DNA of 64,000 nt from Actinopolymorpha pittospori (GTDB lineage: Bacteria; Actinomycetota; Actinomycetes; Propionibacteriales; Actinopolymorphaceae). The notes below the pieces were generated by a model that made no database searches, had not been told where the DNA came from, and worked only from the letters and a program-made list of their open reading frames with translations. Numbering within the stretch: position 1 is the stretch's first letter; every line of letters starts with the position of its first letter. The stretch is from assembly GCF_014873875.1 (NCBI RefSeq), contig NZ_JADBEM010000001.1:5580001-5644000 (forward strand), given 5' to 3'. The translations under genes and the position numbers were made by a program. Shown piece after piece: positions 15,690 through 24,658 of the stretch.

Positions 15690-17435
15690 ATTAGTCGCTA
15701 AATAGCTGTCCGGAAGGTTCGGGGCGCATCAGTGGTCGCGGGCCACGCTGGTGTTCGATGAGCAGAATTTGGTGTCGTGTGCGGGGTTGGTTCCGGTGAT
15801 GGCGTTGGCCGAGCGGGCGGGCCTGTCGGAGCTGGTCTCCAGTCGTGTCGTGATCGCGGAGACGACGGTGGCTTCGGCGGCGGCGAACCCGGCGGGCAAG
15901 CTGGCCTCGATCGTCGCGGGGATGGCCGCGGGCGCGGACTGTATCGATGATCTGGATGTGATCCGGTCGGGTGGGATGCGTCGGCTGTTCGATGGCGTGT
16001 ATGCGCCGGCGACGTTGGGCCAGTTTCTGCGGGAGTTCACCCACGGCCACACCCAGCAGTTGGCCTCAGTGGCGCGGGCCCATCTGGTCAACCTTGTCCA
16101 GGCCAGCGGGCTGCTGCCCGGCATCGAGACCCAGGTGTTCATCGATATCGACTCGTTGTTGCGCCCGGTGTTTGGGCATGCCAAGCAGGGCGGGAGTTTC
16201 GGGCACACCAAGATCGGCGGCCGGCAGGTGTTGCGCCGGGGCCTGTCGCCGCTGGCGACCACGATCAGCACCCATCCAGGGGGCGCCGGTGGTGGCCGGG
16301 ATCCGGCTGCGCGCCGGACGGGCCGCCTCCGGCAAAGGAGCGGCGAGCATGGTGGCCGAGGCGATCGCCACCGCCCGCGCCGCCGGCGCCAGCGGGCAGA
16401 TCCTGGTGAGGGGCGATTCGGCGTATGGCAACCACGCCGTGGTCGGCGCGTGCCTGAAGGCAGGCGTGCGGTTCTCGGTGGTGCTCACCAAGAACCCGGC
16501 CGTCACCGCCGCGATCGCCAGCATCGCCGAAGACGCCTGGACACCGGTGCACTACCCCGGTGCTGTCGTCGATGACGATACCGGTGAGTTGATTTCGGAT
16601 GCCGAGGTCGCGGAGGTGGAGTTCACGGCGTTCGCCTCGACCAGGCACCCGGTCACCGCCCGGCTGGTCGTGCGCCGGGTCCGTGACCGAGCCCGCGACC
16701 AGGCCGGCGAGGAGGAGCTGTTCCCGGTATGGCGTCATCACCCGTTCTTCACCAACAACACCGAACCGACCGCGCAGGCTGACATCACTCACCGCCGGCA
16801 CGCGATCATCGAAACGGTGTTCGCTGACCTGATCGACGGACCCTTGGCTCATCTGCCCTCAGGCCGGTTCGCCGCGAACAGCGCGTGGGCGATCTGCGCC
16901 GCCATCTGCCACAACCTGCTCCGCGCCGCCGGAACCCTCACCAGCCCCCGCCACGCCCTCGCCCGCGGCGCGACGCTTCGCCGTCACATCGTCACCGTCC
17001 CTGCACGACTGGCCCGCCCCGGGCGCCGGACCGTGCTGCACCTACCCGAGCACTGGCCCTGGGCCCAACACTGGAAAACCCTGTGGAACAACGTGTTCCG
17101 CCCTGCGACCGGGCCACCACGCCTCGCCTGAAACCTGCCCACCCGCCGTCAAGGCCCGACCAGAAACCAAAGGAAAGCTGGGCAGACCAGCGAGCCCGAC
17201 CTGCCCAGCCGCAGCCCACACCACCAAACCCACAACCAAGATCACCAACCCACCCGGTCCACGGATCCAGGCTAAGAGGGTGTCTTGCCCGTCGACGCGC
17301 TCACCACGGCGGATCCGGTGCGGGCCCTCCAGCATGAGGGCGAGCAGCTTGTCGTCGAGCGGGCCGCGCTAGGCACCATCGGCGGAGAAGATCCCGGCCC
17401 CTTTTCTCCATCCTTGTGACAGCAGGAAGATTCTC

Positions 17436-17795
17436 ATGACGAATGTATTCGCCCCGGTCGATGTGGCCGGCCGGTCGCTGGCCAACCGCATCGTGATGGC
17501 CCCGATGACCCGCAGCCGGGCCTACGGGCCGGGCGTCACCGCGACCGACCTGATGGCGACCTACTACAGCCAGCGAGCGAGCGCCGGCCTCAACGTCACC
17601 GAAGGTATACAGCCCTCGCCGGTCGGCCAGGGCTGCCCCGACACACCGGGCCTGCACTCGCCGGAGCAGATCAGCGCCTGGCGCAAGGTAGTCCGCTCCA
17701 GCGACACGGAAGTGCGCACCAAAGAATCGACTGGTCAGCGGTCCGGCCGCAAGCGAATCTTTCGCGTCTCCCTCTCAAACGTGAAACGATCCTAA
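17436..17795 (+). pseudogene. Old yellow enzyme/alkene reductase, N-terminal fragment
   Basis: FAPVDVAGRSLANRIVMAPM, TRSRAYGPGVTATDLMATYY and GLNVTEGIQPSPVGQG are the FMN-binding opening of NemA-type flavin reductases, with a good ATG. Similarity ends at AWRKV (about 17690, residue 85 of some 360) and the rest of the frame is unrelated. Truncated by deletion. Confidence 0.75.
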
Positions 17796-17956
17796 GCCTG
17801 GTACTCCACCGGGTGCGTTTGCTTCTACCGGGTCGTCCCTAATGGCGCTCGCAGCTTGCCCGCATTGATTTCGGGTAGGAACTCATTGCTCAGAATCAGC
17901 GCGTCCGTCAGGACGCGCGCAAATGCGTCCGACGAGACAGTGGATAGGAGCACGAA

Positions 17957-18523
17957 ATGGCACGAAGGCAGGAAAAGGATGTCATAGATCTACTGGTCGA
18001 GCAGCACGAGATGATGCGGTCGCTGTTTCCTCGAGTGAGAGATGCAAAAGGGGCGGCCAAGCGTGATCTCTTCGAAACTCTCGTCCGCCTACTGGCCGTG
18101 CACGAAACTGCGGAGGAAGAGGTCGTCCATCCTATCGCTCGCCGCGAGATCGCCAACGGAGAGCGCGTAGTGCAGGCCCGGAGGAAGGAGGAGGCAGACG
18201 CGAAGGCACGGCTGACGGAGCTCCACGACCTCGGAGTTGATCATCCTCAGTTCGATGCCAAACTGGAAACCCTGGCCGACGCTGTCGACAAACACTCAAC
18301 GTCCGAGGAAGACATAGAGTTTCCTGGCCTGCGCGAGAAGGTGTCTCCCGAGGACTTGATGAAGCTGGCGGGAGTACTGGAGTCAGCCGAAGCGATGGCA
18401 CCTACCCGACCTCACCCCGCCACAGGCGAATCCGCGACCGCCAACACGCTAGCGGGACCTCCGCTGGCCCTTTTCGACCGCGCACGAGACCGAATCAGGG
18501 ACTGGACCCGAGACAACACGTGA
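17957..18523 (+). CDS. Hemerythrin HHE-domain protein 1
   Basis: 188 residues with GGAG upstream of ATG. Four-helix hemerythrin-like bundle: DLLVEQHEMMRSLF, LAVHETAEEEVVHP and DAVDKHSTSEEDIEFPGLR give the H, HxxxE and HxxxE/D ligands for a di-iron site; the last part (APTRPHPATGES, LFDRARDRIRDW) is a conserved extension. Such proteins sense or buffer O2, NO or oxidants in the cytoplasm. A paralogue with the same extension lies at 46961. No operon partner. Confidence 0.85.
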   Translation: MARRQEKDVIDLLVEQHEMMRSLFPRVRDAKGAAKRDLFETLVRLLAVHETAEEEVVHPIARREIANGERVVQARRKEEADAKARLTELHDLGVDHPQFDAKLETLADAVDKHSTSEEDIEFPGLREKVSPEDLMKLAGVLESAEAMAPTRPHPATGESATANTLAGPPLALFDRARDRIRDWTRDNT

Positions 18524-19286
18524 AGTCCGTGGTGACGCCCGCGACCGAGGTGCCGGGGACGGCAGCGAGCAACGTTTGGCATGCGACCGCTTCGCCGGGG
18601 ATGCCGGTCGCTCGAGGACGTCGTGGAGTGGCTGACACTCGACCTTCCCGGGCGAGGCTCCCGCCGCCGTGTGGAATGGCGTGTGACCGGCGGCAGGGCC
18701 TCGCTCTTGTGATTGCCCGTGCTGGACCGTGATGTCACATGCGACATCGTGAGTGTCTCCACATGGCAGACGACGTCGATCACGTCTCGGCGTGTGGATG
18801 TGTCGAACGTCCGCCCGTGGCGTCGACGGGCCTCGCTGCCATGTGAGGTTCCCTGCTCGGCACGTCCATGAGTGACGTCGAGATCGGTAAGGCCGACATG
18901 GTGACGGCCCGGCCCTGGTAGCCGGGGCGTCACGTTGTGACTGGACGGTCTTGACAAGTTGCCGAAGGCTAGACGATCCAGTGGCGGAGGTCCCGCCGGC
19001 ATTCGTGGTTGGGCCGGTCTGCCTCCTCTGGTGGTGCCCGTTCATCTGGAGCTGTCACGCGGGCGCAGGTGAGCGTCTCCACACTTGGGGGAGTGGGGCC
19101 GGCCCTACCGCGACTAGCCGGATGACGAGGGCGGGTTGTGGGCAACCTTCGTGGCTGGTCCCGGTGGCGAGCCGCCTCGGTGAAGCCACCGTGACGCTGT
19201 GGTGCGGAAACGCCCGGGCCAGGCGGGGCTGTCGAGGTCTGCCGTACGGTGGTGTGGCCAGACCGCATCACTTGAGGTCCCCGCAG
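18524..19286. other. 760 bp without a supported gene, upstream half of a split ligase locus
   Basis: Contains a GCGACCG/CGGTCGC inverted repeat (18583-18610) and short near-repeats of a GTCTCCAC string, but no recognisable protein. Its last bases (GCAG at 19283-19286) are the target duplication of IS21, so this stretch was the 5' flank of the DNA ligase gene. Confidence 0.5.
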
Positions 19287-19306
19287 TGATGGCGCTCACC
19301 GGATTT

Positions 19307-21284
19307 GGCTCTGGCCCAAATTCCGTGATTGGTCACGGACGGTGATGGTTTTGGGAGGTGCTCGTCTTTGGTGAGGCTTCCGCTCGCTGTGATCAGCCGT
19401 ATATAGCGACTTTTGTGTCCGGGGTGTGCGTGAACGGTTGCGGCGTATTGCTGAATTCTTGTAATAACCAAGTCTTGACTTTGTCGTGAGCGTGTTGGCA
19501 GGACAAGGAAGGCCCTTCTTGTGGAGGTTCGGTTTCGACCAAGAAATCGGACTCCGCAAGAAGGGCAGTTCGAGTGTATCTTTCGTTGTCCCGACTGCTG
19601 CCGCATTTGGCCGGCCTCGTCGATGTTGGTGTCGAACGGGTCGAGTCCAGGTTGGTGATCTATGGACGATCGGCTAGCGGGCATGCCGAGTGCCCGCGGT
19701 GCGGGACGGCGGCGGTGCGGGTGCACAGCTCCTACTCGCGTCGGCTGGCCGACACCGCGGTAGCGGGGTGGCCGGTGGTGATCAAGCTGCAGGTGCGGCG
19801 CTTCTTCTGTGGCGTGGATGCGTGCCCGGTAAAAACGTTCGCCGAGCAGATTCCCGGACTGACTACCCGATACGCGCGGCGTACCCCGTTACTTCGCAAG
19901 CTTTTGGAGGCGGTCGCGATCGCCCTGGCTGGTCGAGCCGGCGCCCGGCTGGCCACCCGCCTTGGTGTTGTGGTCGGCCGGTCCACGCTGCTGCGCTTGA
20001 TCCGAGCCATACCCGACCCACAGATCGGCGACGTCGCCGTGCTCGGCGTCGACGACTTCGCGCTGCGTCGCGGACACGTGTATGGCACGGTCCTGGTGGA
20101 CATGGACAGCCACAGACCAGTCGATCTGCTGCCCGACCGCGAAGCAGACGCCTTCGCTGACTGGCTGCGAGCCCATCCCGGCGCCAAGGTGATCTGCCGG
20201 GACCGGGCCGGTGCCTACGCTGAAGGCGGCCGCACCGGTGCGCCCGAGGCGATCCAGGTGGCCGACCGCTGGCACTTGTGGCACAACCTCGCCAAGCACG
20301 TCGACAAGACCGTCGCCGCCCATCGCGGTTGTCTTACCCCACTCCCCGCCGTCGACTCCGACTCACAGGCCGAGGAGGATGTTCGGCAACCTGCGCCTGT
20401 GCTGGTGATGGCGGTCGAACAGCCACTCGACCACACTCCGGACCGAGCATTCGACGCAACGCTTGACGTGTGTGGGCGTGAGCGGCGCCTTGTGACCCGC
20501 ACACGGGAACGCTACGCCGCTGTCTGCGACCTGCTGGCCAAAGGCGAGTCCCTGGCAGGGATCGGCCGCACCCTGGGCCTGGACCGCAAAACCGTGCAAC
20601 GGTTCGCTCGTGCTACCAGCCTCGACGAGCTTCTGGTGAAGGCGACCGCCCGTGCCAGCAAGCTCGATCCGTTCAAGCCCTACCTGCACCAGCGGTGGAA
20701 CCAAGGCTGCACCGACATCCCCACCCTGCACGCGGAATTGCAAGCCCAAGGCTGGTCGGGCAGCGTGCAGGCCGTCCGCCGCTACTTCCGGCCGTTCCGC
20801 CACCTCGCCCTCGCGCCGCCAACAACACCCGCAATACCGAAACCCCGCGAGATCACCCGCTGGATCCTCACCCACCCCGACCATCTCGACACCGACGCCC
20901 ACACCAAACTCGACGAAGCACGCTCGCACTGCCCCGAGCTGAAGATGACCGCGACGCACGTGTCGACTTTCGCCGAGATGATGGCCCATCTCAACGGTGA
21001 CAAAGACCGGCTGGAGGCCTGGATGAGCAGCGTCGACGCCGACGATCTCCCGCACCTACACTCCTTCACCACCGGCCTTCGACGCGACGTTCAAGCCGTC
21101 ATCAACGGGCTCACCACACGCTTCAACTCCGGACCAGTTGAAGGCATCGTCAACAAGATCAAATACCTCAAACGGCAAATGTTCGGCCGCGCGAACTTCG
21201 ACCTACTCAGAAAACGAGTACTCCTCGCATGACACTCCAGCACAATAACCGACCGTAGCCAATCACGGAATTTGGGCCAGAGCC
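19307..21284 (+). mobile_element. ISL3-family element
   Basis: Perfect-looking terminal repeats GGCTCTGGCCCAAATTCCGT at both ends, 8 bp duplication CCGGATTT (19299-19306, 21285-21292). It sits 20 bp inside the left end of the IS21. Confidence 0.95.
19574..21232 (+). CDS. ISL3 transposase
   Basis: 552 residues from GTG. N-terminal zinc-ribbon CPRCGTAAVRVH, then a second pair in FFCGVDACPVKTF, helix-turn-helix, and the ISL3 DDE domain with VLGVDDFALRRGHVYGTVLVD (first D), VICRDRAGAYAEG (second D) and the WHLWHNLAKHVDK block; ends SGPVEGIVNKIKYLKRQMFG with the catalytic E. Full length, probably active. Confidence 0.92.
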   Translation: MYLSLSRLLPHLAGLVDVGVERVESRLVIYGRSASGHAECPRCGTAAVRVHSSYSRRLADTAVAGWPVVIKLQVRRFFCGVDACPVKTFAEQIPGLTTRYARRTPLLRKLLEAVAIALAGRAGARLATRLGVVVGRSTLLRLIRAIPDPQIGDVAVLGVDDFALRRGHVYGTVLVDMDSHRPVDLLPDREADAFADWLRAHPGAKVICRDRAGAYAEGGRTGAPEAIQVADRWHLWHNLAKHVDKTVAAHRGCLTPLPAVDSDSQAEEDVRQPAPVLVMAVEQPLDHTPDRAFDATLDVCGRERRLVTRTRERYAAVCDLLAKGESLAGIGRTLGLDRKTVQRFARATSLDELLVKATARASKLDPFKPYLHQRWNQGCTDIPTLHAELQAQGWSGSVQAVRRYFRPFRHLALAPPTTPAIPKPREITRWILTHPDHLDTDAHTKLDEARSHCPELKMTATHVSTFAEMMAHLNGDKDRLEAWMSSVDADDLPHLHSFTTGLRRDVQAVINGLTTRFNSGPVEGIVNKIKYLKRQMFGRANFDLLRKRVLLA

Positions 21285-21333
21285 CCGGATTTCCCCAGGT
21301 TTGCTTATCGAAATTCCTCACCTGAGGGCGTGG

Positions 21334-22188
21334 TCACTGTAGTGGTCTGCGGGTGCCGGTGGTGGCTTGTCGGAGTGTGTCGGCGCGGGCGTGGTGGTCT
21401 CGTAGTCGGTAGGAGTCGCCGTCGAGGTTGAGGACGACGCTGCGGTGGAGGAGTCGGTCGAGCATGGCGGCGGCGACGGTGGTGTCGCCGAGGACCTCAC
21501 CCCAGGAGGCGACACCGCGATTCGTGGTGAGCACGATCGAGGTTTTGAGGTAGCGCTGCGACACGACTTGGAACAGGGCGGAGGCGGCTTCGCCGGGTAG
21601 GGGTAGGTAGCCGAGTTCGTCGATGACGAGCAGGGTGGGGCCGGCGAAGAAGCGCATGGTGGTGGCCCAGCGGCCTTCGATGGCCGCGCGGTGGCAGCGG
21701 GCGGCCAGGTCGGCGGCGGTGGTGAAGTAGGTGCGGTAGCCGGCTTCGGCGGCGGCGCGGCCAAGGCCGACCGCCAGATGGGTCTTGCCCACGCCGGGTG
21801 GGCCGATGAGCAGGATGTTGGTGGCGGTGTCGAGGTAGCGGCAGGTGGCCAGTTCCTCGATCAGTTTCTTGTTCACGGCGGGTGCGGCGTCGTAGTCGAA
21901 GTCGGCCAGGGTGGCGGGGGTGGGTAGGCAGGCGAAGCGGAGCCGGCCGGCCAGGCGGCGGGCTTGGGTGGCGTCGACCTCGACCGCCAGGAGTCGTTCC
22001 AGGGTTGCGGTCATCGACAGTTGCTCGGCCTGGGCGGTGGCCAAGACTTCGGGTAGGTGTTGAGCGGCGTCGTGCAGCTTCAACGCGGCCAGGTGGGCGC
22101 GCAGCTGCTGGTAGAGGCTGGCCTGGGTGCCTGTCATCGGCGCGGCTGTCATCGCCGTGGTGGCCGGAGTTGTTTGTGTGGTGGTCAT
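21334..22188 (-). CDS. istB: IS21 helper ATPase IstB
   Basis: 284 residues, AAA+ ATPase: NILLIGPPGVGKTHLAVGL (Walker A), PTLLVIDELGYLPLPGEAA (Walker B), IVLTTNRGVASWGEVLGD (sensor 1). N-terminal helical part binds IstA. The start overlaps the istA stop by four bases, as usual in IS21. Confidence 0.93.
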   Translation of the reverse strand: MTTTQTTPATTAMTAAPMTGTQASLYQQLRAHLAALKLHDAAQHLPEVLATAQAEQLSMTATLERLLAVEVDATQARRLAGRLRFACLPTPATLADFDYDAAPAVNKKLIEELATCRYLDTATNILLIGPPGVGKTHLAVGLGRAAAEAGYRTYFTTAADLAARCHRAAIEGRWATTMRFFAGPTLLVIDELGYLPLPGEAASALFQVVSQRYLKTSIVLTTNRGVASWGEVLGDTTVAAAMLDRLLHRSVVLNLDGDSYRLRDHHARADTLRQATTGTRRPLQ

Positions 22189-23537
22189 GTGAGGGTGTTC
22201 CTTCCTTTGGCTGCGGTTGCGTAGCGGGCCAGGTCGATGACCACGCCGGTGTCCTCGCTGGGCTTGTGGGGCGTGGTCTGGTGGGCGCGCAGAGTGTCAG
22301 CGGCTGCTCGGGCGGCGGGTCCGGGTGGGATGCGTTGCTTGCGGCGGTGCGGCCCGGCGGTGGTGAACGCGGCGAGTGCGGCGTGTTCGAGGGCGTGGAC
22401 GTGGCCGTGGTCGCGGACCATCACCCCGGCGCTGTCGGCGGCGAGGCGGTGTCGGGTGATCACCACACCGCTGGGGGTGGTGATGTCGATGTGGTGGTCG
22501 CCCAGGCGGTGGGTGACTGTGACGATGCCGCGGGCGAGTTCGGGTGGTACCGAGTAGTGGTTGCCGCGGTAGGCGACCAGTGCTTGTGCTGAGGCCACGC
22601 GTTGGACGGTGATGGTGGCGGGGAAGGGTCTGGCAGGCACCGGCGCCAGGTGTTCGGCCTGGGCCAGGACGGCCACGGTGGCCTTGCCTGCTTGGTCGTT
22701 CGGTCGTAGCCGGGCATCGCCGCGGACCTGACACCAGGCCTCGAGGCTGGCTTGGGCCTGCTCGACGCTCAGCTCGTCAGCCAGGGTGCGCCACCAGCGT
22801 TGCGCCGCGGTGTGGTTGGCCTTCTCCACCACGCCCTTGCGGTTCCCGCGCCGCGGCGGGCAGATCGCCACCTGAACCCCGTAGTGCTTGGCGACCGCAG
22901 CGAAGGAGGAGGTGATCCTCCCCGAGCCGGGGTGGCAGACGGTGGCCATCCGGTCGAACCGCCACACCCTGCTCAGCCCGCCGAGGGATCGAGTCGTGCG
23001 GTCCAGTGCGTCGATCAGGTGCGGCTGATCCATGCTCGCGGCGAGCACCCCGCGCCAGCGACCCGAATAGGCAAGCGCCCCGACCAGCAAGTACGCCTTG
23101 CCGGCCCAGCCCCACTGCTGCGGCGGGTCGGGCAGTTCGACCCAGTCCCACTGGGTCTCCTCCCCCGGCGGATGATCGATCACCGCCGCCGGGCGACCCC
23201 TGGCCGGCGCGCACGGCTCGCAGTGCGGCCGCAGACGCCGCCTGCGCAGCTGCCGGGTGAAGGTCGGATAGGACCGGGCATACCCCAACCCGACGACCTC
23301 ATCGAAGAGGGTCTGCGCCCACAGATGCGGGTCCTCACCCAGCCTGGCCCGCACGTAGTCCAGGTAGGGGTCGAACACATCAACACCGGCCGGCCTACGC
23401 ACACCGGCAACACGGTCCCCACGCAGGTAGGCGCGGATGGTCTTACGGTCATGTCCAAGGTGCCGAGCGATCGCAGAGATCGTCCAGCCCTGACGGTGGA
23501 GCGCATGAGCGTCCACATCATCCTCCCGTGTCAACAT
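22185..23537 (-). CDS. istA: IS21 transposase IstA
   Basis: 450 residues: N-terminal HTH (GWTISAIARHLGHDRKTIRAYL), integrase core with TQWDWVELPDPP (first D), WRFDRMATVCHPG (second D) and RRGNRKGVVEKANHTAAQRWW (catalytic E), and a C-terminal beta-barrel. Overlaps istB by four bases. Intact. Confidence 0.93.
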   Translation of the reverse strand: MLTREDDVDAHALHRQGWTISAIARHLGHDRKTIRAYLRGDRVAGVRRPAGVDVFDPYLDYVRARLGEDPHLWAQTLFDEVVGLGYARSYPTFTRQLRRRRLRPHCEPCAPARGRPAAVIDHPPGEETQWDWVELPDPPQQWGWAGKAYLLVGALAYSGRWRGVLAASMDQPHLIDALDRTTRSLGGLSRVWRFDRMATVCHPGSGRITSSFAAVAKHYGVQVAICPPRRGNRKGVVEKANHTAAQRWWRTLADELSVEQAQASLEAWCQVRGDARLRPNDQAGKATVAVLAQAEHLAPVPARPFPATITVQRVASAQALVAYRGNHYSVPPELARGIVTVTHRLGDHHIDITTPSGVVITRHRLAADSAGVMVRDHGHVHALEHAALAAFTTAGPHRRKQRIPPGPAARAAADTLRAHQTTPHKPSEDTGVVIDLARYATAAKGRNTLT

Positions 23538-23547
23538 GGGAAGCGAG

Positions 23548-23597
23548 GGCTCCTTCGAGATGGCGCGTGGTCAGAGACCGCCAGTCTCGAAGGAGCC
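23548..23597. terminator. Perfect 13 bp inverted repeat upstream of istA
   Basis: GGCTCCTTCGAGA and TCTCGAAGGAGCC separated by 24 bases, between istA start and the IS21 end. A hairpin here would shield the transposase from outside transcription or mark a binding site for it. Confidence 0.5.
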
Positions 23598-23677
23598 CCA
23601 CCACTTCCCCCGAAGCCACACGGGTGGGGAATTTCAGTGAGCAGGTCTGGGGAGATTCAGATGAGCGCCGTCAGCAG

Positions 23678-24658
23678 TTGCGTATAAGTGGGCCGATCGA
23701 GCCCATGCTCGCGAAGAGCATCGACCGCTTGCCTCCACTCCCGCCCGGCGGTCTCCGTTACGAGCCGAAGTTCGATGGGTACCGCGCGCTGGCCACAATC
23801 CGGGCAGACAGCTCCGTACATATCTATTCGCGGCGTGGCGTACCGCTCGCGGACGCGTTTCCGGAGCTGGTGGGCGCCCTGTACTCCTACCTTCCCGCCG
23901 GGACGGTCGTCGATGGGGAGATCGTCCTCTGGCGCGGTGGCCGGCTCGACTTCAACGCGCTGCAGCGCCGCTACGCCGGTCGCCGCCATGCAGCCGAGCT
24001 CGCGGGCTCCCATCCCTGCCACCTGGTCGTGTTCGACGTCCTGGAGACGAGGGAGGACGGCGATCTCCGCCGGCGGCCGCTGCGGGAGCGCCGCGGGGTG
24101 CTCGAGCGGCTGCTTCGGAAGGTACCGCCCCGATCGCCGCTGACCCTCGCCATGCAGACCTCGGACCGAGCCGTCGCGGAGGAGCGGTACGACACGATGA
24201 CTGTCGCCGGGATCGAAGGGCTCGTGATCAAGCCCGCGAACAGCCCTTACCTGCCAGGGTCGCGGCTGTGGATGAAGTACAAGTCGAGGCAGACCACCGA
24301 CGCCGTGATCGGCGGGATGACCGGCAGCCTCCACCGTCCGGCGGCGCTGCTGCTCGGCCGGTATGCCTCCGACACGGGCCGGCTCCACTACGCCGGTAGG
24401 ACGACCTACCTCACCGACGCGCAAGCCGCTGCCGTCGGACCGCTCCTGGTCGCCGCCATCAGTGGGCATCCGTGGCCGGCCCAGCTCACCCTTAACTGGC
24501 GGTCCAAGCCGACCGGCTACCACCAGGTTGCGCCGCTGGTGGTGGTGGAGATCCGCGCTGACATCGCCACCGACCATGACCGACGCTGGCGGCACGCCGT
24601 GCGGATGCTGCGGGTGCGAGACATCGCCCCGGACGAGGTGCCTCTTGACTTAGCCTGA
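23678..24658 (+). CDS. ATP-dependent DNA ligase (LigC-like), clipped by IS elements at both ends
   Basis: Nucleotidyltransferase core with motif I YEPKFDGYRA (lysine that takes AMP), motif III VVDGEIVLWRGG, motif IV IEGLVIKPANSPY and motif V LWMKYKSRQT, followed by an OB-fold. Homologous to the short LigC-type ligases of actinobacteria that seal DNA with ATP. The IS21 duplication GCAG lies immediately before TTG 23678; the native start was probably upstream (GTG 19254 is in frame across the IS). Alternative start ATG 23705. The IS1380 at 24654 supplies the stop, replacing the native C-terminus. Possibly still active. Confidence 0.8.
   Translation: MRISGPIEPMLAKSIDRLPPLPPGGLRYEPKFDGYRALATIRADSSVHIYSRRGVPLADAFPELVGALYSYLPAGTVVDGEIVLWRGGRLDFNALQRRYAGRRHAAELAGSHPCHLVVFDVLETREDGDLRRRPLRERRGVLERLLRKVPPRSPLTLAMQTSDRAVAEERYDTMTVAGIEGLVIKPANSPYLPGSRLWMKYKSRQTTDAVIGGMTGSLHRPAALLLGRYASDTGRLHYAGRTTYLTDAQAAAVGPLLVAAISGHPWPAQLTLNWRSKPTGYHQVAPLVVVEIRADIATDHDRRWRHAVRMLRVRDIAPDEVPLDLA

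Larger units (their letters stand above)
14426..15731 (+). mobile_element. IS3-family element
   Basis: Terminal repeats TGAGGTGCCCCGAAC / TGATGCGCCCCGAAC (right end reversed) and a 3 bp duplication GTG (14423-14425, 15732-15734) within the IS1380 transposase gene. Removing it restores the IS1380 reading MKLPYG-WSR seen in the copy at 36043. Two overlapping genes. Confidence 0.9.
14406..17131 (+). pseudogene. IS1380 transposase, split by IS3 and frameshifted
   Basis: Start GTG 14406 gives MKLPYG; the rest resumes at 15735 after the IS3 (VSCAGLVPVMALAERAGLSE, FIDIDSLLRPVFGHAKQGG with the first catalytic D) and shifts frame near 16275 (THPGG instead of GEGAPVV) before continuing with GEILV/GQILVRGDSAYGN and TNNTEPTAQADITHRRHAII. 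The complete copy at 24795-26198 shows what is missing. Not functional. Confidence 0.85.
14287..17271 (+). mobile_element. IS1380-family element, copy 1, carrying an IS3
   Basis: Flanked by the 5 bp duplication CTAAG (14282-14286 and 17272-17276). Terminal repeats begin CCTGGATCCGTGGACCGGGTG on both sides. Its transposase gene is interrupted after six codons by the IS3 at 14426-15731 and is also frameshifted. It interrupts a minus-strand open frame whose two halves (GERVDGQDTLLA and VSTGETFEDIQDRLYRVR) rejoin when the element is removed. Confidence 0.9.
19287..23673 (-). mobile_element. IS21-family element with an ISL3 in its left terminal repeat
   Basis: Ends TGATGGCGCTCACC (left) and, reversed, TGACGGCGCTCATC (right), followed on both sides by TCCCCAG and GAAATTCC blocks of the multiple inner repeats usual for IS21. 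Target duplication GCAG (19283-19286, 23674-23677). Without the ISL3 it is about 2.4 kb with istA and istB. Confidence 0.85.
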
